Source: Bostrychus sinensis
Taxonomy: Eukaryota > Chordata > Actinopteri > Gobiiformes > Eleotridae
Assembly: GCA_020698575.1 (NCBI GenBank)
Contig: CM036256.1
Location: 2,497,908 to 2,561,907, forward strand
Length of the DNA: 64,000 bases
Direction of reading: 5' to 3'
Positions within the stretch are counted from its first letter, which is position 1, and the number at the start of each line of letters is the position of its first letter. This document shows, one piece after another, positions 22,684-32,784 of this stretch. The notes under the pieces were generated by a model. It saw nothing but the letters and a program-made list of their open reading frames with translations, searched no databases and was not told the DNA's origin. Made by a program: the position numbers and the translations under genes.

Positions 22684-24060
22684 CCTGGTTTAGTCCCAGT
22701 TTAGTTCTGATTTAGTCCTGGTTTAGTACCAGTTTAGGCCTGGTTTGGACCTAGTTTAGTCCCGGTTTAGTCCCAGTTTAGTTCTGATTTAGTCCTGGTT
22801 TAGTTCTGATTTAGTCCTGGTTTAGTCCCAGTTTAGTTCTGATTTAGTCCTGGTTTAGTCCCAGTTTAGTTCTGATTTAGTCCTGGTTTAGTACCAGTTT
22901 AGTCCCAGTTTAGTTCTGATTTAGTCCTGGTCAAGTCCTGGTTTAATCCTGGTTTAGTCCCAGTTTAGGCCTGGTTTGGACCTAGTTTAGTCCTGATTTA
23001 GTCCCGGTTTAGTCCATGTTTAGTTCTGATTTAGTACCTGGTTTAGTCCCAGTTTAGTTCTGATTTAGTCCTGGTTTAGTTCTGATTTAGTCCTGGTTTA
23101 GTACCAGTTTAGTTCTGATTTAGTCCTGGTTTAGTCCCAGTTTAGTTCTGATTTAGTCCTGGTTTAGTCCATGTTTAGTTCTGATTTAGTCCCGGTTTAG
23201 TACCAGTTTAGTTCTGATTTAGTCCTGGTTTAGTCCCAGTTTAGTTCTGATTTAGTCCTGGTTTAGTCCCAGTTTAGTTCTGATTTAGTCCTGGTTTAGT
23301 CCCAGTTTAGTTCTGATTTAGTCCTGGTTTAGTCCCAGTTTAGTTCTGATTTAGTCCCAGTTTAGTTCTGATTTAGTCCTAGTTTAGTCCTGGTTTAGTC
23401 CCAGTTTAGTCCCGGTTTAGTTCTGGTTTAAACCTGGTTTAGTTCTGGTTTAGTCCTGGTTTAGTCCTGGTTTAGTCCCAGTTTAGTCCCGGTTTAGTTC
23501 TGGTTTAAACCTGGTTTAGTTCTGGTTTAGTCCTGGTTTAGTCCTGGTTTAGTCCCGGTTTAGTTCTGGTTTAGTTCTGATTTAGTCCCAGTTTAGCCCT
23601 GGTTTAGACCTGGTTCAGACCTAGTTTAGTCCTGGTTTAGACCTGGTTCAGACCTAGTTTAGCCCTGGTTTAAACCTGGTTCAGACCTAGTTTAGCCCTG
23701 GTTTAGAACTGGTTCAGACCTAGTTTAGCCCTGGTTTAGACCTGGTTCAGACCTAGTTTAGCCCTGGTTTAGACCTGGTTCAGACCTGGTTCAGACCTGG
23801 TTCAGACCTGGTTTAGACCTGGTTCAGACCTAGTTTAGTCCTGGTTTAGACCTGGTTTAGATCTGGTTTAGATCTGGTTTAGACCTGGTTTAGTCCTGGT
23901 TTAGACCTGGTTTAGATCTGGTTTAGATCTGGTTTAGCCCTGGTTTAGACCTGGTTTAGTCCTGGTTTAGACCTGGTTCAGACCTAGTTTAGCCCTGGTT
24001 TAGACCTGGTTTAGATCTGGTTTAGATCTGGTTTAGACCTGGTTTAGACAAGTCCTGGCT
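22684..24060 (+). repeat. 11-bp minisatellite GTTTAGTCCTG, array 1
   Basis: Eleven-base units run for about 1.4 kb. The left half is organised in 33-bp triples (AGTTTAGTTCT, GATTTAGTCCT, GGTTTAGTCCC). From about 23580 a different triple takes over (GTTTAGACCTG, GTTCAGACCTA, GTTTAGCCCTG). So there are two higher-order forms in one array. It lies in the 32.9-kb pard3 intron. On the pard3 sense strand the unit reads CAGGACTAAAC. Confidence 0.96.
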
Positions 24061-24728
24061 TAAACTTGTATTTCTGAGCTGGTACTTGTTTTATGAAATC
24101 TGAGAATCACTGATATAAAACATTTTATCATCAAAACTCAGCTTTTAATTCAGGAAACGTCAGCTCCACAGAACATCATCAATTATCCACATTTTTTTTT
24201 CTGCTTCAACTTCTTTATTATAAATTCTTCTCACAGCTGTAGCTTCCTGTAAAACACCAGGCTTACGTTACCTCTGCAGACTGACTCCTCGTGTCTTATT
24301 ATCACAGAACGAGCTTCACCTGCTCAGAGTCGCGTCCACACCGCAGTGATTTATGTCCTACACTCGCATTTCTCTGTTTTTTTTTTTACATTTTTTTCCT
24401 CCCTGAAACAACGAGCACCGGAGGGACACACCGCTGCGGGCTTGTTAGTCCAGTTCTGCTTATATCTGTGCTTTTTACTCAACCTACAACACGTGCCTCA
24501 TAAATAATTCATGTGTGAGCGCCGCGCTGAATGAGAATCAGCGCGCACACACCTCCGAGTACCTGCGCGTTTACAGGAACAGTGTGTCGTACTCCAGAAA
24601 TCTGCCTGCTTTGGTTTTAAATAAAACAGTGGACAAATTCACCGCAGCAGAACACTTCCACAGGAGATGTGACTGAGGTTTAGGGCTGACCTTAAACTGG
24701 TCTGGTCGGCAGTAACCTCTTCACTCTG
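24061..24728. other. Intron, nothing firm
   Basis: GC-balanced 24500-24600 includes GAATGAGAATCAGCGCGCAC. No repeat family or exon is recognised. Confidence 0.35.
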
Positions 24729-25220
24729 CACTGTAAAAAATATCTGTAGATTTCATGGTAAAAATCTGTACAATCTGTAACAGTAAAAGACCGTAATTGA
24801 TATATCGGTAAAATACTGTTTTGTTTACGGTAATTAACTGTAATATTAAAAATAAGGCAAAATTGTATTTTTTTTAGTTTTATTTTTTGTAATGTGTACA
24901 GTATAGCACTGTTAAAAAAATGAGTCCAGTGTTTATTACAGTTTAACACCTTTTTAAAAGATAACTTTAAACTTTTACAGTAAATGTTGATTAAAATGTA
25001 AGCCGCAAATTGTAAAATATACAGTTAATCTATTTTTTGAAAGATTAACTTAATTTTACAGTAAATAATAAAAACTCAAGTCAAAAACTGTAAAAACAAC
25101 ATTTGTGATATTATACTGTAAAATGAAATACAGGCCTCTTGTAATTTTTACGGTAGAATTCTGGCAACCACAGCTGCCAATTTTTTACTGTAAAATTTAC
25201 AGATTTTTTTTTTTACAGTG
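24729..25220. mobile_element. MITE with CACTGTAAAAAA ends
   Basis: CACTGTAAAAAATATCTGTA at the left is mirrored by ACAGATTTTTTTTTTTACAG plus TG at the right. The interior is very A/T rich and full of ACAGTAAA/TTTACTGT motifs in both directions. No target duplication was identified. Confidence 0.65.
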
Positions 25221-25492
25221 TATGCCGTTTCATGGGAGGTATTTGATAAAACAATAATGTGAATATGATTTTACAGGATTAAAATTATAATGTATTATTT
25301 AAAGCTCCCATATTCTGCTTTTCTCAGTCTTTCTGAAACAGTGTTGTACTCCTTTGCATTCAGGTTTTATAACTGGAAAACGTCTTCTGTTAGGAGCTGT
25401 TACTGTGACTTTCACCCCCGCTGGCAACGCTGGGGACTGGGCAGAGCATAAAATAGCTATTTAGCATGGATATTAGCAACATGACCAGAGAA

Positions 25493-26283
25493 AGTCTCTA
25501 TAAGCAGACCATAAAAGCACTTGACAAAAAGTCAAACTCTTATCATCACTGTATCTTCTTTTTTCCCGTAGCTGGGTTTTTTTTAGGAGTTTTTCCTTAC
25601 CGAGAAGGACAGGAGTGTTTAGTTTAGTGTAGTTATTGTTTGTGCTGATTGTGTTTATGTTTGATCAACTGTTTGTGATTCCCTTTGAGGCGACTTTTGT
25701 TGTGATACTGGGCTCTACAAATAAAACTGAATTGAATTGAATTGAACAGTAAAATTCTGAGCAAATATCATTTTTTTAAGTTGAGAAAACATTATTAATT
25801 ATTCACACATTATACTTGTCTATAAAAGTCTTCATAGTTTGGCCCCACCATCATTAATGGAGTTCATTCTGTTAAATTTAAACACGGTTGTCTTGCAGAA
25901 GAGATCGCAAAACTCCATTCAGAAAAACAGCATTTGGACAATTTTCAGTACGAGCTTCACACTCCCTTCAGAACTGAAACATTAAAGGATTAAACTGAAC
26001 AAAAGACAGACAACAGTCTCTCCACAGACAGTAAGTTGTCTGTCTTTTGTTCAGTTTAATCTGTGTTTTTTAGCATGTTCTAATTTTTACTAATCTGTTC
26101 TGATATCTTCATCTTCTGATTGTTTATGCGCTTGTTGTGTCCTTTTTCTTTGCCATCAGCTGCCAATGGGACTACAGATGAAAATTAGCCTGTTTGGCTA
26201 ACTCTGGCACATTTACAGCTGGACTGATGAACACATGTTAATTAATGTGCACTGTCCCATATTAAATAAACATAAACATAAAC
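25493..26283 (+). mobile_element. LINE-derived insertion with two 3' ends and short duplication
   Basis: It contains an L2-like tail, CTACAAATAAAACTGAATTG (25716-25735) with a GAATT repeat, and further on a second tail, GCTGCCAATGGGACTACAG with AATAAACATAAACATAAACA at the end. AACATGA flanks the whole. The piece looks like two truncated LINE ends joined, with the hairpin at 25988-26061 between them. Confidence 0.55.
25988..26061. repeat. Perfect 27-bp inverted repeat, 20-nt loop
   Basis: The left arm 25988-26014 (core AAACTGAACAAAAGACAGAC) is the exact complement of the right arm 26035-26061. The 20-base loop contains GTCT and AGAC, which could extend the fold. It is not a terminator in a eukaryotic setting; it probably formed during a LINE insertion. 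Confidence 0.95.
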
Positions 26284-26520
26284 ATGATGCTAACAGATAG
26301 ATTTCTGAGCTGCTTGGTAGTGACGGAGGTTTAAGGCTGAAATGATCAGAACGAGTCCGGTGACGGTGTCTGGGCTTTAGAAACGCGCAGGAGCACTTCC
26401 TGGTTTCTACGCAAGGCTGTGAGACCGAGCGTTTTCAGCTGTGGAGAAGGGCAGCGCCTCAGCATACAGGATTACTCAGACAGAATACTACTGCAGGTCT
26501 GAGACAACATTATGCAGCCA

Positions 26521-27086
26521 ACAGGAGCGTTCTTTGTGCCTTTTTGTTTGATAAATACAGAGCTGGGTATCGCTAAAATGTTTTGATGCCAGTGTCAGTA
26601 CCTGGTTTTTGATTCCTATGCCTGAACACGTCATTAATAACAGGGATGTCACAGGTTTAGTGTCATGATTATAGTGAGAGTAAATTATTGCCATCACCAA
26701 AGGAAACACGGAGCACGATGCATGATTCACTTTTAACCAAACTTATAATAAATAACTCTAGTTTCCTTTGTCAACGGTCGCTTTACAGTTTAATCCACTC
26801 TTCCTTCTCCTCAGTCACACTCGATGGTGGTGAGCCGCTTGAAGTGTCTTGCCCAATGACACAGCGACCGTATGCAATGCCGGCAGCGAGGATCGAACCG
26901 CCAACCTTCGAGTTAACGGGCGGAGCTCCTGCCGCCTGATTGTCCTGCGAGAGAGGGAATCTTAGGACATCTCATGATTCGATTTTTGATTCAGAGGCCG
27001 ACGATTTGATTCCTCAGACTCCTTTCTGGTTCATGCCAGCATTAATTCTTCAACAATAATTAATTTTGTATGCTTTATCTGAAACA
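26521..27086. other. Intron with two dispersed repeat fragments
   Basis: Bases 26558-26640 resemble the fragment at 20937 (GAGCTGGGTATCGCTAAAA). Bases 26800-26935 include AGTGTCTTGCCCAATGACAC and GAGGATCGAACCGCCAACC, a common fish SINE/LINE-like segment. Confidence 0.5.
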
Positions 27087-27622
27087 GGTAACACTTTATT
27101 TTAAGGTCCACCTATTAACCATTAATTAAGTGCTAATTAGCATGCTAGTTAGTGGTTAATTAGCCCATAATTGGTCATTCTAAAACATTTATTAATCCCT
27201 TATTCTGTGTGACCAAATTGTACAACTAATTAGTAACAAACTAACATTTTTGCCTTAATAAACTCAAAATTACTGCTCATTATTAGGAACTAAGGAAGTT
27301 ATTGGACATAAATTATGATCTTAATAAGATTTTTGTGGTACTATTCCCTAATAATGCTCCAAAACTCCAAAAAGCTTAATAAGATCATAATTAATGTCCA
27401 AATACTTCCTTACTTCCTACTAATGAGCAGTAATTATGAGTTTATTCAGGGGGAAATGTTAGTTAGTTGTTTATTAGCTGTAGAGTATGTACACACAGAA
27501 TAAAGGATTAATAAATGTTTTAAAATTACCAATTAACAGCTAATTAACCACTAACTAGAATGTGCTAATTAGCACTTAGTTAATGGTTAATAGGTGGACC
27601 TTAAATAAAGCGTTACCCTGAA
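27087..27622. mobile_element. Foldback MITE, nearly complete palindrome
   Basis: AGGTAACACTTTATTTTAAG at the left and the complement of TAAATAAAGCGTTACCCTG at the right start arms of roughly 250 bp. They stay complementary almost to the centre near 27350, through TAGTTAGTGGTTAATTAGC, TTATTAATCC and TACTGCTCATTA segments. The whole element could fold into one long hairpin. No coding content. Confidence 0.85.
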
Positions 27623-28180
27623 AGGTAATTTTAAACACTTTCTACTCCAAAAACCAAACTAGAGAACTAATCACTGACTTGTTGCAGTCGAAAATTATGT
27701 TCGCTTTTGTCAGAGCTGCATCCGTTTTGTTTTGGACACATCCTACTTTAATAATTTACAAAACTCAGATTACTAACTTTTCTAAATCGATTCAGAATCT
27801 TTTCAAAGAAACAATTGCTGCATCAGAAAAATGACTAATTTCCCCAACTCTACATCCTACTGTGATGTTTACAATCGCAAATAATGGTAAAATTGCTTTG
27901 ATAATTAATTTTAAAACCACTTCTATTACGTTTAACTACAGTCTATCTCACAGCTAGAAGTATATGGCCACTTTAATGACTTGTAAGTGGGAAAAATGTC
28001 TATGCAGATGTTGTTAAGTGACACTACACCTCACCTTTTGCAGTTTTCCGTGACTAAATAACCTGTCTGCTGCTGTGGACAGAGTGCAGTAACCTCCTGT
28101 ACCTCAGCCCGTCTGCCCGCGCTGTACCCGCTCCCCATTACTCCGCCCCGTTATCTGTCTCTGGACCAGGCTGAACTCAC
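27623..28180. other. Intron beside a candidate exon
   Basis: A/T-rich unassigned sequence to about 28060, then GC-rich 28070-28180 continuing into the candidate exon. Nothing else is seen. Confidence 0.35.
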
Positions 28181-28265
28181 TGGGGAGGTTGTTAGAGCTC
28201 GGCGCAGGTTTCTCTGCTCCACTCTTACTGCTGCCATCTGCATCTTTGCTCTGGGAGAGATACTC
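28181..28265 (-). other. Candidate cassette exon in pard3 intron
   Basis: On the minus strand CTTTCCGCAG precedes GAGTATCTCTCCCAGAGC, and CTCCCCA precedes GTGAGT, a strong donor. The phase-0 frame reads EYLSQSKDADGSSKSG then AEKPAPSSNNLP, a disordered-looking peptide. It would enter correctly after the QEQ of the 39-kb exon. But the donor leaves one base over, so joining the 6-kb exon would shift its frame. Known PARD3 joins those two exons directly, as I recall. It may be a regulatory or unrelated exon, or chance. Confidence 0.25.
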
Positions 28266-28732
28266 CTGCGGAAAGCTCACATGCACAGGAATCGATTTAA
28301 TTTTAGGGACACAAATAGTTTACTGCACAGCAAACTGAACTTACTTTGTTTGCAGGCGCTTAGGTCGCACGCTCTGCTGTTGTGTTATGTGTTTTAAATC
28401 TTCACGTTTTAAATAGATTTACAGTTCTGGGCAAAATAAGTGTTTTGTAGAAGAAAGAAAAGTATATCAGTGAGCTAAAATACACACAATTACAAAATAA
28501 AAGAAGAATCTAAAGATAGACCTCTGCCAAGGCACTGCTCTTATGTCGCAAAGGTAAAGATATAGAGCCCAGATCTGGACTCAAACTCAATGATCTTCAA
28601 GTTCAAGGGTAAATGCTTTTTCCATTGAGCCACAAAGACGTTATATCTCACACTGGTAAAGAATTCATTAAAACCAATCATTTTAGTGAGTGAAGTTAGA
28701 ATCTTTGGTCTGTAGGAGTGTTGGAGAGCCGG
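28266..28732. other. Intron, SINE-like edge only
   Basis: Bases 28575-28645 (TGGACTCAAACTCAATGATC, then CCATTGAGCCACAAAG) look like a tRNA-type SINE edge. Nothing else is seen. Confidence 0.35.
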
Positions 28733-29494
28733 AGACAGGTCTTGGTCTTGGTTTTTTGTTCATGGTCTTGGTCTAGGTCTCGTCTAGGGTCTCGTCTCTG
28801 GTTTTGTTTCCGGTCACGTCTTGGACTCGTCTTGGACTCGTCTTGGACTCGTCTTGGTCTCGTCTCCGGTCACGTCTTGGTCTCGTCTTGGTCTCGTCTC
28901 CGGTCACGTCTTGGACTCGTCTTGGACTCGTCTTGGACTCGTCTTGGTCTCGTCTTGGTCTCGTCTTGGTCTCGTCTTGGACTCGTCTTGGACTCGTCTT
29001 GGACTCGTCTTGGACTCGTCTCCGGTCACGTCTTGGACTCGTCTTGGACTCGTCTTGGACTCGTCTTGGACTCGTCTTGGACTTGTCTCCGGTCACGTCT
29101 TGGACTCGTCTTGGACTCGTCTTGGACTCGTCTTGGACTCGTCTTGGACTCGTGTCCGGTCTCGTCTTGGACTCGTGTCGGACTCGTGTCCGGTCTCGTC
29201 TTGGTCTCGTCTTGGTCTCGTCTTGGACTCGTCTTGGACTCGTCTTGGACTCGTCTTGGACTCGTCTTGGACTCGTCTTGGACTCGTGTCCGGTCTCGTC
29301 TTGGACTCGTCTTGGACTCGTGTCCGGTCTCGTCTTGGACTCGTCTTGGACTTGTCTCCGGTCACGTCTTGGTCTCGTCTTGGACTCGTCTTGGACTTGT
29401 CTCCGGTCACGTCTTGGTCTCGTCTCCGGTCTCGTCTTGGACTCGTCTTGGACTTGCCTCTGGTCTAGTCTCTGGACTCGTCTTGGTCTAGTCT
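28733..29494 (+). repeat. 11-bp minisatellite GTCTTGGACTC
   Basis: Units of 11 bp alternate GTCTTGGACTC and GTCTTGGTCTC, with periodic GTCTCCGGTCAC breaks about every 66-90 bp giving a higher-order pattern. It ends at a hAT insertion with partial duplication. Frames on both strands stay open because 11 is not a multiple of three and the unit has no stops. Confidence 0.95.
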
Positions 29495-29931
29495 CAGGGG
29501 CGTACCATCAGGCAGTGCAGCCAGTGCAACTGCAGTGGGGCCCAGGAGGTTTAGGGGCCCAGGAGGTTTAGGGGCCCATTAGAGTTGGCCTTTGTTCATC
29601 TATGGCCAAGTCTGTGTTTAAAATAATCATAATAATAATGAACAGCACAAACCTTTTAACATAAATTCAGATTTAAATCCAGTTAATTCGTAAAATTATA
29701 ACAAAATGAACAAAAAACATGGATTTTTTTTCTTAAATACAGAAATTGTAATAAAAAAACTAGTATAGTTTCACAAAATAGTTCCAAAATATTATCAAAC
29801 TCCAGTAATACAGCAACATTTTATAAATTAAAAAGCTTAATACATGAACCTGTCGTACTGAATGTGCTTCATAACTGGGGCCCATTCTGAAGTCCTGCAC
29901 TGGGGCCCTACATTACCATGTTACGCCACTG
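29495..29931. mobile_element. hAT-type MITE inside the minisatellite
   Basis: The ends are CAGGGGCGTACCAT and, complemented, CAGTGGCGTAACAT, a typical hAT terminus. Flanking octamers TCTAGTCT (29487-29494) and TCTCGTCT (29932-29939) match at 7 of 8. The inner sequence has GGGGCCCA repeats near both ends. The duplicated octamer is minisatellite sequence, so the element landed in the array. Confidence 0.85.
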
Positions 29932-30250
29932 TCTCGTCTTGGTCTCGTCTTGGTCTCGTCCCCGGTCTCGTCTCCGGTCTCGTCCGCGGTCTCGTCTCCG
30001 GTCTCGTCTCTGGTCTCGTCCCCGGTCTCGTCTCCGGTCTCGTCTCCGGTCTCGTCCCCGGTCTCCGGTCTCGTCCCCGGTCTCGTCTCCGGTCTCGTCC
30101 CCGGTCTCGTCCCCGGTCTCGTCCCCGGTCTCGTCCCCGGTCTCGTCTCCGGTCTCGTCTCCGGTCTCGTCTCCGGTCTCGTCCCCGGTCTCGTCCCCGG
30201 TCTCGTCCCCGGTCTCGTCCCCGGTCTCGTCCCCGGTCTCGTCTCAGGTT
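29932..30250 (+). repeat. 12-bp minisatellite GTCTCGTCCCCG
   Basis: After two 11-bp units (TCTCGTCTTGG) the period becomes 12 bp, GTCTCGTCCCCG or GTCTCGTCTCCG, for about 25 units. Because 12 is a multiple of three, each frame gives a two- or four-residue repeat (SRPR, PVSS, GLVP), which is not a protein. Degenerate related sequence continues at 30350-30430. Confidence 0.94.
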
Positions 30251-31079
30251 TTCTTGGTCTTGGAGAATTTTTTTACCAAACAAAATGAAAAAATTCTCTT
30301 CTTCATCATTTCTGAGTAATTATTTTCCACACCGTAAGAACCAGGAACATGATCGGTCTCTGTAAAGTCTTGGCCTTGTCTCGGTCTCGGTTCATTCTGG
30401 ACTCGGACTGGTCTTGACTCCAACACCAGTCTGAATCTCAAAATGAAACAGAAACCCTTAAAGCACGTTTAGAGCATGTGAACAGCTATGGCAGCCCTGC
30501 GGGGACTACTGTCTATGAAAACAGGTCCAGTTTAGTTAAATAAAAGTCAAATAAAAGTTAAATGAAATGAATATTGTCCAGATGTGCAGGGGTTGTTCCG
30601 TGCACATGATTTAAAATAAACTCTCGTCACTTCTGATCACCGTCTCCTCTGCAGAGTCACACACTCAGAGACACTTTGACACCAGACTGCTCTGCTCTGA
30701 AGGTGTTAATTGGAAAGCAGAATTAGATTTGTGTCCTTTTGTCAGCGCTCATCACAACGAAGGTGAAATATCTGATTTCCCTTTGAGTCCATAAACATTT
30801 TATTTAATCAAAGGCATCCTTAGTTTGGCCCCATAAACGCTGAGGTTAATTTGAAAATGTCACTTGCATTCGCCACGTTCCTGCTGAACGACAGACTTTG
30901 TGAACTCTCTGTTACAGACTGAATATAATTCTTTAATATCTTGTGTGGACTGATATTAAATGCAATGAAAGACGTATATTCAAAATCAGTGGTTCTTAAA
31001 CTGTGGTACAGGTCCCACTGGTGGTACGTGGGATTCTTCTGGTCTTACTCAGGAGTCTTTTGCAGTGCAAGTCCTGATT
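30251..31079. other. Intron with TE fragment
   Basis: Bases 30992-31050 begin CAGTGGTTCTTAAACTGTGG, the usual left end of a hAT-type fish repeat, truncated. The remainder is unassigned. Confidence 0.4.
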
Positions 31080-31300
31080 TAGTTGAATTTAGGGTCAGTT
31101 TATTCCTGTTTTGACCTGGTTTAGTTCTGGTGTAGTTCTGGTTTAGACCCGGTTTAGACCTGGTTTAGTAAAGGTTTAGAGCTATAGTTTAAACATGGTA
31201 TAGTTCTGGTTTCGTCCTGGTGTAGACCTGGTTTAGTCCTGGTTTAGACCTAGTATAAACGTAGATGAGACATGATTAAGATCTGGTTTAGACCTAGTAT
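31080..31300 (+). repeat. Degenerate 11-bp GTTTAGTCCTG units
   Basis: About fifteen diverged 11-bp units (GGTTTAGACCT, GGTTTAGTCCT and similar) are dispersed over 220 bp. It is an old or seed-level relative of the arrays at 22.7 and 42.7 kb. Confidence 0.8.
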
Positions 31301-31417
31301 CGTCCTGTTTTATTTTAAAGATGCTTCTTGTAAAGCTTGGTGTGGAAAGTTTAAGAAACACTGTTTTAATGAAAAACTGTGCCAGCAGAACCAGCCCCTT
31401 GTGATTAACAGAGAAGT

Positions 31418-31482
31418 CCCGGCCCCGGTCCCTGTCCCTGTCCCGGTCCCGGTCCCGGTCCCTGTCCCGGTCCCGGGCCCTG
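31418..31482 (+). repeat. 6-bp CGGTCC/CTGTCC repeat
   Basis: About ten hexamer units CCGGTC/CCTGTC sit just after GAGAAGTC. The Pro-Val frame they give is an artefact. Confidence 0.9.
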
Positions 31483-31679
31483 CTGTGAGGATGACAGGGG
31501 TCCAGAGAGTGAGAGCTCTGAGCCTGAGGGTGAGTCTGATTTAACACCAACACCGCTCCTCTCGCTCCACATCAGGATCCACTTTAATTGGTTTCATTAC
31601 AACTGACTCCAAATATTCAACCACAGAACAGAAGCAGGCTGCAGTCAACCTCACTGTAAACATGTCAGCACTTTAATCC

Positions 31680-31787
31680 TCACAATACTACTGCTAATAC
31701 TACTGCTACTACTGCTAATACTACTGCTACTACTGCTAATACTACTGCTACTACTGCTAATACTACTGCTACTACTGCTAATACTAC
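31680..31787 (+). repeat. CTA/CTG trinucleotide array, left part
   Basis: TACTACTGCTAATACTACTG type units repeat in blocks of about 24 bp. The array resumes at 32561-32645 beyond a MITE. Confidence 0.9.
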
Positions 31788-32560
31788 TAGGGATGGGTAT
31801 TGTTAAGATTTTACTGATACTACTCTTATTGATACTGCTTATTGATCCGGTCTTTTAACAGTGCTCTTATAGATACTTTTTGAGCAAAAATCTAATAAAG
31901 AACCTTAATTACTCTGTTTTTTAAACTTTTGCAGCATTTTCAATTCACAGTATAGGCTACTTTATGTTTGTAAAATTGTATCTAAAATATTAATGTAAAT
32001 CTAAATAAAAATATGAAATGAGTATAATTTAAGAAAAAAAAGTAGCCTCTTTTTATATGATTAAATGTATAAGTTGTTTGTGGCCACAACTGCGTTTCAG
32101 GGAAATTCACGAGTGCAGTCCTGGGTAAACACGGGGTTTAGTTGGTTCCCATGGTAACTTACTCCACCTGTGGGGTGCTAGCATTAGCCTACCATCTTTC
32201 TGTGTTCGTTGCCACTTGTTGCGCTGTCAGGCGACGCTTGTCCTCGCCGTGTCCTCGCCGTGTGCATTGTCGGCGTCTACTTTGGTGAAGTTGAGCCAAT
32301 CTTTTTCCTCTCTCAGTCTGAGTTTTCGCGGCTGCAGCGCGCTGCTGTGTGCAGCAGCCCCGCCCACTCTGCTCCACTCACACAGACAGCAGCTGAGCGA
32401 GACGCAACGTCCCATTGTTTATAAGAGGAGCAAACATATTTTACGCTTGTATTTGACGGCATGGCATTTACTGCAACTACTCAGTACAGTTCAGACAGAA
32501 GCTTCTCGGTCCATGTGGCACCGGTGCCGTTATCATACTGGGTCTGAATACCCATCCCTA
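31788..32560. mobile_element. MITE with TAGGGATGGGTAT ends in a CTA/CTG array
   Basis: TAGGGATGGGTATTG and the complement of TGAATACCCATCCCTA form the ends of a 773-bp element. Because both flanks are CTA repeats, the duplication cannot be set exactly. A diverged partial copy lies at 58006-58230, sharing TCAGGGAAATTCAC. The 155-codon frame at 32216 runs across the element and into the repeat and is not a gene. Confidence 0.8.
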
Positions 32561-32645
32561 ACTACTGCTACTGCTACTGCTACTGCTGCTACTGCTACTA
32601 CTACTACTACTACTACTGCTTCTACTACTGCTGCTGCTGCTACTA
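32561..32645 (+). repeat. CTA/CTG trinucleotide array, right part
   Basis: ACTACTGCTACTGC units grade into (ACT)n and (CTG)n, ending CTGCTGCTGCTGCTACTAG. A short TAAA/TGAA repeat follows at 32675-32715. Confidence 0.9.
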
Positions 32646-32756
32646 GTAAAAATAATAAAATTATCCAAAATCCAAATAAATAAATAAATAAATGAATGAA
32701 TAAATAATAATAATATGTTACAACCTGGAGTTGCTGTACATGCCATTTACTTTTGG

Positions 32757-32784
32757 TTTAAACTACAGGAGCCTCCGAGGGTCA
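32757..32784 (+). repeat. Lone diverged copy of the 31-bp unit
   Basis: TTTAAACTACAGGAGCCTCC then GAGGGTCAG is one unit of the 31-bp minisatellite found in arrays at 6.7 and 62.0 kb. It stands alone, with several differences from both. Confidence 0.8.

Larger units (their letters stand above)
25301..26520 (+). mobile_element. Family C element, copy 1, split by a retrotransposon
   Basis: TTAAAGCTCCCATATTCTGC begins at 25299-25303. The text follows the complete (reversed) copy at 35750-36281 as far as ATTAGCAACATGA near 25492, then resumes at about 26284 with TGCTAACAGATAGATTTCTG. The flanking AACATGA at both joins is a direct repeat created by the insertion. Confidence 0.7.

Noticed and set aside
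22684..24060. Telomere-like repeat (TTAG-containing)
   Set aside because: The unit is 11 bp and variable; it is not the vertebrate TTAGGG repeat.
25988..26061. Rho-independent terminator
   Set aside because: Eukaryotic intron; the hairpin is long and perfect and lies in retrotransposon debris.
28181..28265. This block as the counterpart of the human acidic linker exon
   Set aside because: The exon at 5977-6068 (RIEPVGRADS, CLEH) is the clear counterpart and its phase fits exactly, so the 28-kb block can only be an extra exon.
28718..30365. Arg/Ser and Leu/Val-rich frames on both strands
   Set aside because: They are artefacts of 11- and 12-bp repeats; both strands are open at once and a transposon interrupts them.
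32216..32683. 155-codon frame ending in Thr/Ala repeats
   Set aside because: It starts in a MITE and runs through the CTA/CTG array; the tail is a microsatellite translation.
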